From CAYMCO01 sp964388955 (GTDB taxonomy: Bacteria > Chloroflexota > Anaerolineae > Anaerolineales > E44-bin32): a stretch of DNA of 64,000 nt. The notes below the pieces were generated by a model. It was given only the letters and a program-made list of their open reading frames with translations, had not been told where the DNA came from and made no database searches. How positions within the stretch are numbered: position 1 is the stretch's first letter; the number at the start of each line of letters is the position of its first letter. The stretch is from positions 1 to 64,000 of the forward strand of contig CAYMCO010000029.1 of NCBI GenBank assembly GCA_964388955.1. The letters are read 5' to 3'. Both the position numbers and the translations under genes were made by a program. Of this stretch, positions 1 through 7,136 are shown in pieces.

Positions 1-14
1 CTAACCAGTTAGTC
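1..14 (-). other. Putative integron attI simple site (cut by window edge)
   Basis: Read on the minus strand this is GACTAACTGGTTAG, an inverted pair CTAAC/GTTAG with a 2-nt spacer. Integron attI core sites have this layout: an L box and an R box of consensus GTTRRRY in inverted orientation just before the first cassette. It lies about 315 bp upstream of the intI start, on the side where a conventional integron keeps its cassettes. The last two R-box bases and any cassettes are outside the window, so this is an inference from position and half-site sequence. The plus-strand reading GTTAGTC misses the consensus at one base. Confidence 0.45.
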
Positions 15-269
15 TGGTGACCCCGTTCCTCATAAATCTGCCATGGCTCCGCCATGCGGAATTGGGTCCGCCTTCGCCGTCAAATCGCGCATATATGCGT
101 CCGTCAAGCCGTATAGTCTTTGAGCTGCGAAGTTATGCGGAAAGGGGAGCGATGACTACATCAGCATAGATGATATCATCCCACCTCGCAAGCCTCCCTC
201 CTCCTCCCACGACCGCCATCGTTTTCTCCCCCGCGCGGGGGATGTTTCCGCTCGAAGCTGGATTCTTCC
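15..269. other. intI upstream region with perfect palindromes, no gene seen
   Basis: This stretch between the putative attI site and the intI promoter has no convincing gene. It holds a 6-bp-stem hairpin at 42-56 (CATGGC/GCCATG) and two perfect 12-bp palindromes, CGCATATATGCG at 88-99 and GATGATATCATC at 169-180. Accessory integrase-binding sites or a cassette promoter could lie here. I could not find a convincing minus-strand -35/-10 pair. Confidence 0.4.
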
Positions 270-303
270 GCACATGTGTGCGATAATGTAGCACACTTGT
301 GCT
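270..303 (+). promoter_or_regulatory. intI promoter -10 flanked by two palindromic operators
   Basis: Two inverted repeats with the same half-site occur here: GCACA-TG-TGTGC at 270-281 and AGCACA-CT-TGTGCT at 290-303. Their centres are 21 bp apart, close to two helical turns, so two dimers would bind the same DNA face. A good -10 hexamer, GATAAT (282-287), sits between them; no strong -35 was seen. The layout suggests a dimeric repressor controlling the integrase. Integron integrases are often under LexA control, but I cannot assign this motif to LexA. Confidence 0.6.
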
Positions 304-327
304 ATCTATTCCATGGGGGACAACACG

Positions 328-1383
328 ATGATCTCCAACGACGACCGCTATCCGAAGCCGCATCGCGGCTCCTGGAATCCGCTCCCGGCACTCATCGAGA
401 TCGCCCAAACGACTCCGCCTCCCCCCAGGATCCGGCTGCTCGATCGGGCCCGCGACGCCCTGCGCCGCAAACACTACTCCCTTCGGACAGAACGCCAGTA
501 CCTCAACTGGATGCGCCGCTATATCCTCTTCAACGGCAAACGACACCCGCGCTATATGGGTAAGGCTGAGATCGAAGCGTTCCTCACTCACCTCGCCAAG
601 GACCTGAACTACGCCGCCTCCACCCAGAACCAGGCCCTCTCCGCCCTGCTCTTCCTCTACCGCACCGTCCTGGGGCAGCCACTCGAAGGTGATCTCGATC
701 CGGTGCGCGCCAAACGCCCCAAACGCCTGCCCACCGTGCTTTCCAAGGCCGAGGTGCGTCAGGTTCTGAATTGCATGGCCGGGACCAATCAACTCATGGC
801 CAAACTGCTCTACGGCGGCGGCCTGCGTATCTCCGAATGCGTACGCCTGCGCGTCAAGGATCTCGATTTCGACCAGCGCAAACTCATCCTGCGCGATACC
901 AAGGGCGCCCGGGATCGCGCTACCATCCTCGCGGAGTCACTCATCGAACCCCTGCAACGGCACTTGGTTCGCGTCCAACATGTCCACCAGGCGGACCTCG
1001 AGGACAACCTCGGCTCCGTATACATGCCCCACGCCCTGGCCACCAAATACCCCCACGCCAGCAGGGAGTGGATCTGGCAGTACGTTTTTCCCTCCGCTCA
1101 ACGCTCAGCCGATCCCCGCTCCGGGGTCGAGCGACGGCACCACCTCAGCCGCAGCACCCTGCAGAAAGCCGTCCGCCAAGCCGCGCGCTTGGCCGGCATC
1201 CAGAAGCGCGTCACACCCCATACCTTCCGCCACAGCTTCGCCACCCACTTGCTCGAAGCCGGCTACGACATCCGCACCGTGCAGAACCTGCTCGGACATA
1301 AGGACGTGCGCACCACTATGATCTACACCCACGTGCTCCGGCGCGGGCCCTTCGCCGTTCGCAGCCCGCTCGATGCCGATTGA
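328..1383 (+). CDS. intI: Integron integrase (IntI-type tyrosine recombinase)
   Basis: Site-specific tyrosine recombinase of the integron class, which joins gene cassettes at attI and attC sites. Catalytic residues counted from this start: Arg167 (GGGLRISE), the HxxR box His298/Arg301 (HTFRHSF), His324 (LLGHK) and nucleophile Tyr333 (MIYTH). The insertion specific to IntI proteins is present (KYPHASREWIWQYVFP), as is the typical C-terminal VRSPLD. An N-terminal SAM-like core-binding domain covers about residues 35-125. I chose ATG 328 over the in-frame ATG 313 because GGGGGA at 315-320 gives a good ribosome binding site seven bases upstream. The resulting 351 aa is close to the family norm of about 320-340. 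No attC site was found downstream. The gene looks intact. Confidence 0.93.
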   Translation: MISNDDRYPKPHRGSWNPLPALIEIAQTTPPPPRIRLLDRARDALRRKHYSLRTERQYLNWMRRYILFNGKRHPRYMGKAEIEAFLTHLAKDLNYAASTQNQALSALLFLYRTVLGQPLEGDLDPVRAKRPKRLPTVLSKAEVRQVLNCMAGTNQLMAKLLYGGGLRISECVRLRVKDLDFDQRKLILRDTKGARDRATILAESLIEPLQRHLVRVQHVHQADLEDNLGSVYMPHALATKYPHASREWIWQYVFPSAQRSADPRSGVERRHHLSRSTLQKAVRQAARLAGIQKRVTPHTFRHSFATHLLEAGYDIRTVQNLLGHKDVRTTMIYTHVLRRGPFAVRSPLDAD

Positions 1384-2030
1384 TGCTCGCGTCCCCCCCC
1401 GGTACATCGAAAGGCAGGTACACTCGGGATCGGCGGGATGATTTCGGCGAGCGGGTGGTGTCCCCATGCCCCCACCTTCGCTCATCAGGCCTTCTCTCCC
1501 AATCACGCACAGAGCAATTCTCCCCATGCCTATCCGCATCGGATGTCCATGCGTCCTGGGCCGTCCAAGGGCCCAGACCAATCTGCTGAACCCGAAATAT
1601 GCCAACAGATCGATGTATGGGCACCCTCTCACCGCCGAGAGACATGCTCACATTCAGTGCCTCTCCCCCCATCCAGGAGATGCGGCGAGCCCTCCACCTC
1701 TCAAGCAAGCGGCTAGGAATTCAAGTACCTTTGATCGATGTCTCGTCGGATTCACGAATGATAGAATGAATTGCCGGATGATACGGCTTGGAGAGCGAGG
1801 AGCAACATCCCCTTTGCAGGATCAATCCGAAGACCACGTCTTGAGGGCCGGTTGGCTCTCCACATACTTTTCGCACTTCCGTCGGCGCCAACGGTTGCCT
1901 CTCGATGTTCGAGATGCCACACCTGGGCCCGGGCTTGGCCTGGCTTCTCGCGCTCCGGACAGCCGAGGGTTCGGCCTATATCGCCAGTCCGCGACGACCC
2001 ATCTTGGAAGGCTCTGAGGGATTCTGAGGT
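1384..2030. other. Non-coding gap after intI
   Basis: About 650 bp with no recognisable gene. A 7-bp-stem hairpin (CTGGGCC/GGCCCAG, 1556-1576) is present but lacks a T tract. I searched by eye for cassette recombination sites (RYYYAAC and GTTRRRY pairs) and found none that fit. Confidence 0.5.
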
Positions 2031-2975
2031 ATGCAGGACGCGAATCGACCCATCCTCGTCACCGGCGCTCAGCGGTCAGGCACAACCTGGGTCGGTAGGA
2101 CTGTGGCTCAACATCGAGGCGTGCGCTACGTCCACGAGCCATTCAACGTGGCACAGCCGAATCCGATCGCGGGTCTGGAGTTGCACACGTGGATGACCCA
2201 CTTTGAATCCTCCCCGAGACAGGCGGAAATCATGCACTCCTTTGACAACCTCCTTGGGGCGAGCCCTGTCAGATATGCGCTTGCCAGAAGCAGGGCAGTC
2301 GGGCTGGACTTCAAGTCGCCATTACGCTTCCTTAAGGATCTCATCTTGGAGACCGTGTTCCAGCCACGTATCCTGGTCAAGGATCCCATTGCGCTCCTCT
2401 CGGCTGGATGGCTTCACGAGACCTACCAGTTCCAGGTAATCTGCATGCTGCGAAATCCGTATGGATTTGTCGGCAGTATGAAGTCTGCCGGATGGGACTT
2501 CGAGTTCCAGGACCTCTATCGTCAAGAAAGGCTGATGTCGGGATGGTTGAAGCGGTTCGCAGATCGTATCGAATACATGTGCGAACATCGGAATTCCAGC
2601 GACCTCATCGCACGCCTGGCACTCCTATGGAATATTTTAAACTCCGTCATTCTAAGGTATATGCGGGACTATCCAGATTGGCTGTTTATCAGACACGAGA
2701 GTATCGCGAAGAGGCCCCTTCGAGGCTTCCAAAGAATTTTCGACTATCTCGGGTTGGATATGACCCCCAGAATTCGCAAATACATCCAGCATTACACCTC
2801 AATCCGCGATCCCAGAATCCCCGCAACACCAACCTACCGGCCTCGGAACTCCAGGCGTGTCACCCAGAATTGGAAGGATCGCTTGACAAGGCGAGAGACA
2901 GAAAGGGTGAGGGATATGACCTCGGAAATCGCCTCGGTGCTCTCTTCCACTGAGGCCTGGGACTCCCTTGGGTGA
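2031..2975 (+). CDS. Sulfotransferase family protein
   Basis: Likely PAPS-dependent sulfotransferase (Sulfotransfer family), which moves a sulfuryl group from 3'-phosphoadenylyl sulfate to a glycan, lipid or other acceptor; the acceptor cannot be read from sequence. The 5'-phosphosulfate-binding loop is near the N-terminus (TGAQRSGTTW, residues 11-20). The 3'-phosphate-binding motif (MLRNPYGFVGSM) includes Arg141 and Ser149. At 314 aa it has a typical single-domain length. Its second half is visibly richer in A and T than neighbouring genes, with stretches such as 2630-2660, which fits acquisition by transfer next to an integrase. It is not flanked by recognisable cassette sites, so calling it a cassette gene would be speculation. 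Confidence 0.8.
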   Translation: MQDANRPILVTGAQRSGTTWVGRTVAQHRGVRYVHEPFNVAQPNPIAGLELHTWMTHFESSPRQAEIMHSFDNLLGASPVRYALARSRAVGLDFKSPLRFLKDLILETVFQPRILVKDPIALLSAGWLHETYQFQVICMLRNPYGFVGSMKSAGWDFEFQDLYRQERLMSGWLKRFADRIEYMCEHRNSSDLIARLALLWNILNSVILRYMRDYPDWLFIRHESIAKRPLRGFQRIFDYLGLDMTPRIRKYIQHYTSIRDPRIPATPTYRPRNSRRVTQNWKDRLTRRETERVRDMTSEIASVLSSTEAWDSLG

Positions 2976-3006
2976 TGTTGCTCTGTTCCCCCCGCAGGAA
3001 GAATAA

Positions 3007-3031
3007 AGGGGCCCAGCAGCACTGGGCCCCT
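3007..3031 (-). terminator. Terminator of the peroxiredoxin gene
   Basis: Perfect 10-bp stem AGGGGCCCAG/CTGGGCCCCT with a 5-nt loop. On the minus strand it is followed by TTTATTCTT, so it acts mainly on the peroxiredoxin gene. It may also stop the convergent sulfotransferase transcript. Confidence 0.8.
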
Positions 3032-3075
3032 CATGTCAGCAATGGTCGGTATTGAATTGGTGCGGCGCCTGTTGC

Positions 3076-3801
3076 CTATGACCCTCCGTTCTCCGACGGT
3101 TTCACCGGCTTCCATTCCTGCCACACCCGCCCTACCAGGCCCGGGCCCGGCGTGAGCGTGGGCTTTCCCGGCTGCCAGCCAGAGGGCGTCACCTCCCCGG
3201 TTGCGCGCACATGCTGGAAGGCTTTCACTTGGCGGACCAACTCATTCGGATTTCGACCCACTTCCGGCGTAAGCACCTCCATCGCCCGGATCACGAAATC
3301 CGGGTCGATGATGAATCGCCCCCGAATATCGACACCCGCCGCCTCGTCATAGACACCATAGATCGCCCCCACTTTGCCGCCTCCATCCGACAGCATAGGG
3401 AACGGCACACCCCCTTCCAACATCTTGGTCAGCTCTTCCTCCTGCCATACCTTGTGCACGAACCGGCTGTCGGTGCTCATCGCCAACACCTCCACCCCCA
3501 GTCTCTGCAGCTCACCATACCGGGCGGCGACCGCCGCCAACTCGGTCGGTCAGACAAAGGTGAAGTCGCCCGGGTAGAAACACAGCACAATCCACTTTCC
3601 CCGGTAATCGGATAGCTTCACCGGTCGAAAACCCATCCCGTCGATGTAAGCGTTGGCTTCAAAATCGATCGCCTCTTGTCCCACCCGTGCTTGCATCGTC
3701 ACCTCCCGCGATGTCGCGACTTCCTTGATCGTCTCGGGCTCCGCCGCAGGCAGGATCGGCCCGCGAGCGGGCTTGACGCACCCGTCTTTCATTTCCGCCA
3801 T
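3076..3801 (-). CDS. prxU: Selenocysteine-containing peroxiredoxin (in-frame UGA)
   Basis: Peroxiredoxin (AhpC/TSA, thioredoxin fold) that reduces hydrogen peroxide or organic hydroperoxides. The reading frame runs through a TGA at 3552-3550, codon 84, exactly where the peroxidatic Cys sits in the family: FYPGDFTFV-U-PTE against the usual FTFVCPTE. Sequence on both sides is clean peroxiredoxin in one frame. A SECIS-like hairpin follows at 3538-3523, so UGA most likely encodes Sec. The C-terminal resolving Cys (normally VCPxxW) is replaced by Thr (EVTPSGW), so a 1-Sec mechanism or an outside reductant is inferred. The ATG at 3801 has AGGAAAGGGG upstream. Total 241 aa including Sec. The symbol follows the known PrxU selenoprotein. 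The sel genes must lie outside the window. Confidence 0.9.
3523..3538 (-). promoter_or_regulatory. SECIS-like hairpin for Sec insertion in prxU
   Basis: Minus-strand stem GGCGGC/GCCGCC closed by a GGTC loop, inside the coding region. The loop begins 17 nt after the UGA. Bacterial SECIS hairpins lie in this range and carry an apical G-U; the E. coli fdhF element has the same GGUC loop. This supports recoding of UGA rather than a disrupted gene. Confidence 0.8.
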
Positions 3802-4087
3802 AGTCGGCCCCTTTCCTGGCACCCGTCTTCGCCCGCGTGTCCCCCCGCGCGACGAAGGCCGTCGCGGCGCATGATTCCGCCTCCTCTCCTCCAACGGAGG
3901 AAGAATTCAATCGTGCGGACCAAAGTGGATCTCCCCCCAGCGATGCGCGCCCTTCCCGTCATTGTGGGGGTGACTGGTCGCTTTCATCAGCCCAGCCCGC
4001 CCCCATCATATGGCCACTCGCGCCCGGCATCAATTCTCTCGGTCAAGCAGTATCGCAATCGCACCGTACCCCCGAAAAACCCGCCGA

Positions 4088-4756
4088 CTACTCGATGGTG
4101 TCGAGGAAGGTTTGGGCCATCCCTGCCACATCCACTGTCGTAGGGATGCCCTCCCATGGATCCCCAGGACGCACCAGGTTCACCACCACCACACTCGCCC
4201 CGTTGAAGATCGCGCTGCGCGCCTCCTTCAAGTCAACGCCCCCGGCGGCCGATATCAATATGTCATATTTGCTCCGCACCCGGTTCACGTGCCGGTATTC
4301 GATCACCTTGCCGCGCGTCCCCTCCTCATCCCGCCCGCGGTGCAAAACGACCACCTCCGGCGGCTTGCGCATGCGCATCACCACCTTCAACGGGTCGTTC
4401 ACCCCCACCATGTCAATCATCGAGATCATTCCCCGCTCTTCACAGGTCGATACGAAGATGTCCAGTGTCTCCGTCGGGGCGTCCCCGAGCACCGTGATCG
4501 CACCCGCCCCCGCCTGATCTGCCATGCGCACCTCGCCCTCGGCCCCGTCGGCCACTTTCATATCCGCTACCACGATCCCCGGCCACAGGCTGGCGATGGC
4601 CTCTACCCCACGCATTCCTTCGCGTTTGATATACGGCGTGCCCGCCTCGATGAATATGCGGTGGCTCCGCGGGATCGCGGGGAGGATCTTCCGCACCATG
4701 CGGATATCGTAGTTGAACGCGATCTGCAGATAGCGCTCCTTCGAATCCAGGATCAC
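4088..4756 (-). CDS. OMPDC-superfamily protein, hexulose-6-phosphate synthase-like
   Basis: TIM-barrel protein of the orotidine-monophosphate decarboxylase superfamily, closest in appearance to 3-hexulose-6-phosphate synthase and 3-keto-L-gulonate-6-phosphate decarboxylase. The signature DxKxxD is present as ADMKVADG (Asp65, Lys67, Asp70), and a glycine-rich phosphate-binding end (SAAGGVDL, then GASVVVVN) follows. Length 222 aa fits a single barrel. The exact substrate cannot be read. Start is GTG 4756, only three bases after the slipin stop, so the two genes are translated together. A 6-phospho-3-hexuloisomerase partner, expected for formaldehyde fixation, is not adjacent, which leaves the role open. 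Confidence 0.75.
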   Translation of the reverse strand: MILDSKERYLQIAFNYDIRMVRKILPAIPRSHRIFIEAGTPYIKREGMRGVEAIASLWPGIVVADMKVADGAEGEVRMADQAGAGAITVLGDAPTETLDIFVSTCEERGMISMIDMVGVNDPLKVVMRMRKPPEVVVLHRGRDEEGTRGKVIEYRHVNRVRSKYDILISAAGGVDLKEARSAIFNGASVVVVNLVRPGDPWEGIPTTVDVAGMAQTFLDTIE

Positions 4757-4759
4757 CGC

Positions 4760-5542
4760 TTACTTGTCCTCCTTGCCTCCCAGCAGCGAACCCATCGGCC
4801 CCGCCAGGTCAGAGGGCACAAAGAGCACGATCTTCTCGGAGGGGTCTGCTGCGATGTCCCGGATGGTCTGCAGTGTGCGCAGGTGCAGGGCCCCCGGGAA
4901 CTTTGCCATGCGCTGCGCGGCTTCCACCAATTTCTCCGATGCGGTGAGCTCCCCTTGCGAGGCGATGATCACCGCCCGCCGCTCGCGCTCCGCCTCCGCT
5001 TGCTTGGCCATGGCGCGCTTCATTTCCGCCGGCAGCTCCACCTCCTGGATCTTGATCGACTCCACATCCACTCCCCACCCCGAAGTCTCGGCATCCACGA
5101 TCTTTTTGATGTTATCGGCGATGGCCTCCCGCTCTGTGAGCACAGTGTCCATCTCCTCGTTCCCGATCACGTCCCGCAGCGCCGCTTGCGTGTACTGCTG
5201 CACTGCAAATATGTGGTCTTCGATCTTGATGATCACATCCTCCGGGCTCACCACCCGGAAGTAGACCACCGCGTTGATCAGAAGCGGAATATTATCTTTG
5301 GTCATCACCTCCTGCCTTGGGATCTCCGCCGTCTTCAAACGCATGTCCACCTTGACCAGCGATTGAACGATGGGGAATATCAGCGTCACGCCGGGATCTC
5401 GTGTCCCCGAATACCGGCCCAAGGTGAAAATGACCCCGCGCTCGTACTCATACAGCAGCCGCACGGAGCGCAACACCAAGACGGCAACCACCAACAGCAG
5501 CGCCACAAACACGCAGCCCCCAAAAGTCAGGAATTCAGGCAT
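4760..5542 (-). CDS. Slipin / stomatin-like SPFH protein
   Basis: Membrane-anchored SPFH (band 7) protein of the slipin type. One N-terminal membrane segment covers about residues 5-27, followed by the SPFH domain (YEYERGVIFTLGRY onward) and a charged helical region rich in Ala, Glu and Arg (AKQAEAERERRA). It ends in the typical slipin C-terminal tail. Such proteins form oligomeric membrane scaffolds. ATG 5542 was chosen because AGGAGGG lies five bases upstream. Length 260 aa is normal. Slipins usually pair with an NfeD protease; here the operon partner is an OMPDC-type barrel enzyme, which is unusual. Confidence 0.9.
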   Translation of the reverse strand: MPEFLTFGGCVFVALLLVVAVLVLRSVRLLYEYERGVIFTLGRYSGTRDPGVTLIFPIVQSLVKVDMRLKTAEIPRQEVMTKDNIPLLINAVVYFRVVSPEDVIIKIEDHIFAVQQYTQAALRDVIGNEEMDTVLTEREAIADNIKKIVDAETSGWGVDVESIKIQEVELPAEMKRAMAKQAEAERERRAVIIASQGELTASEKLVEAAQRMAKFPGALHLRTLQTIRDIAADPSEKIVLFVPSDLAGPMGSLLGGKEDK

Positions 5543-6034
5543 GGGTTCCCTCCTCTGCCTCACTCATTCCTCAACCATCCCCAGCGGCATGCCCCGAGGA
5601 TGGTCCCATCCATCTCCGGCATGTATACACAAGAATCCCTTTTAGGGCAATGCGCGATCTGTCTGCCCCGCAGCTCCTTGCGCCTCTCCATGGCATTCTT
5701 TTGTGACTTGATCGGACAATCTCGCTTGAATCTCACCAGCTCAAAGATCCGAACATCGATCCGTTGCCCGGCCGCCTTCCTGGGCAGAGCCGCCGCGCCG
5801 AGGCAGTCTGGGGAACGCCGGAGCACAACTCTCCCACAACTGGCCAACTCTCCGTGATCGGATGCGGGCGATGTCTGCCGGCGGCCATTCCCGATTTCAT
5901 CGAGATCGAGGGGATAGCCGCCGCTTTCGCCCGGGGTTGGCGGTCGGGGCCATTGATGGGGTCGATGCAAGCAGTAGCCGCCGGAAACGTCTTGCCACAC
6001 TCGGATGAGAACGAAAGGGACCTTGCAGCGGGGA
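5543..6034. other. Non-coding gap upstream of slipin
   Basis: About 490 bp without a convincing gene. A short minus-strand reading frame rich in Cys ends just upstream of the slipin start, but nothing in it matches a family I know. Promoter sequences for the slipin operon should be here; none stands out. Confidence 0.4.
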
Positions 6035-6979
6035 TCAGGCTGCGTCTTGCCGGGCTTTTCGTCTGCTCAAGATTGTCGGAAGGAACAGCGCCCCAGGCAG
6101 GCTGGCCAGCACAAATAGGGTTCGCATAAGAAGCGAAAGCGTCAGGCTGGTGTGCATCGATATGCCTCCGAACTCCGAAAAGATGAAGACCATCGATAGC
6201 TCCTGGATTCCCAACCCGTTGATCGAAAAGGGAAGCAAGGTGACGAAGTAGGTCAGGCTCCACAAGCCTGCGATCCTGGCGAAGGCCAGCGGATCCTCCA
6301 TGCCGCCCAATATGACCGAAACGGCTGCGAATAGGCAGATCATGTGGGCGCCTGTCGCCAGCATCGCCCTCCCGAGGGCGGCGGGCTCCCCGCGCCACAC
6401 CAGCAGCGCCTGCTTGAGCCGGACCAACTGTCTCCGTACCTTTCCCCCCAGGCCCGCCGGCCAGACGGATAGGGAGATCCACCCCCAGCGGCAGGCGACG
6501 CCCGCTTCGCCCTCACCGAGGTGGACCAACCCGGCGCCATATTGAATTGCCTGCAGGATTCCGGAGGGCAGCGCGATGACCATCCCCAGCAACCCAACCA
6601 CGCGATCCACAACCACGGATGCCACGCTCAGCGCATCATCACATCCGGATTGAATCGCCCCTGCGATGCGGACCACGTCTCCGCCCACCGTGGTGGGCAG
6701 GAAATTGGCCGCGAACAACCCGGCAAAGGTGATCTGCACGCTGCGCGAAAAAGGAATTCCCACTTTCGCCCCTTGCAGCAAGCTGTACCAGCGGCCCGAC
6801 ACCGCCAGGCGCGATATCATTATCAGGATGACCGCTAATCCGAAGCGCCAGGTTTCGATCTCCAGCACAGCGGAGAGAACTTCACGCCAGCCCAAGCGGG
6901 CCACCAGATAGATCAACAAGCCGGCGGTGATCAAGGTGCCGGCGACCCGCAACCAGTAAACCCCTCGATCCCTGTTCAT
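6035..6979 (-). CDS. Lysylphosphatidylglycerol synthase-like / flippase-like membrane protein
   Basis: Polytopic membrane protein of the LPG-synthase transmembrane (UPF0104, AglD/MprF flippase-domain) family. It has about eight hydrophobic segments. Family-type motifs are visible: FAANFLPTTVGGDVVR in the first half and LLPFSINGLGIQE in the second. Such proteins are thought to act in lipid or glycolipid translocation, usually beside glycosyltransferases. A GT39-like gene lies directly upstream on the same strand, which fits a cell-envelope glycan role. ATG 6979 has GAGGG upstream and gives 314 aa; a longer in-frame extension upstream looks non-coding. No lysyl-transfer (DUF2156) domain is attached. 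Confidence 0.82.
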   Translation of the reverse strand: MNRDRGVYWLRVAGTLITAGLLIYLVARLGWREVLSAVLEIETWRFGLAVILIMISRLAVSGRWYSLLQGAKVGIPFSRSVQITFAGLFAANFLPTTVGGDVVRIAGAIQSGCDDALSVASVVVDRVVGLLGMVIALPSGILQAIQYGAGLVHLGEGEAGVACRWGWISLSVWPAGLGGKVRRQLVRLKQALLVWRGEPAALGRAMLATGAHMICLFAAVSVILGGMEDPLAFARIAGLWSLTYFVTLLPFSINGLGIQELSMVFIFSEFGGISMHTSLTLSLLMRTLFVLASLPGALFLPTILSRRKARQDAA

Positions 6980-7136
6980 CTGCCCTCTCGTCCGTGCGCT
7001 GTTGTTCGCGAAGAAGACCCTCGTACACGATGACCCGCATCCCCGATGCAGGTCTCTACGCCGCACTGGGAGGCAGGTTCCTGGCGGATGAGGTCCACCT
7101 CGCTGGCCGCCCCCCTGTGGCCAGATCCGCCGCCCT

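Noticed and set aside
133..792. Long minus-strand reading frame opposite intI
   Set aside because: It is antisense to a well-supported integrase and resembles no protein family.
1384..2030. Possible attC or cassette sites downstream of intI
   Set aside because: No pair of RYYYAAC and GTTRRRY boxes with suitable spacing and an inverted inner pair was found.
3541..3552. The peroxiredoxin read as two separate genes or a pseudogene broken by a stop
   Set aside because: The TGA falls exactly on the catalytic residue, the frame is unbroken on both sides, and a SECIS-like hairpin follows.
4088..4756. Orotidine 5'-phosphate decarboxylase (pyrF)
   Set aside because: The DxKxxD layout and flanking text fit the hexulose-phosphate synthase side of the superfamily better, and no pyrimidine genes are adjacent.
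5560..5710. Cys-containing short minus-strand frame upstream of slipin
   Set aside because: No family match, no clear start signal, and no supporting context.
4010..5857. 615-codon plus-strand reading frame
   Set aside because: It is antisense to the OMPDC-type and slipin genes; its His/Arg-rich composition is typical of a shadow frame in GC-rich DNA.
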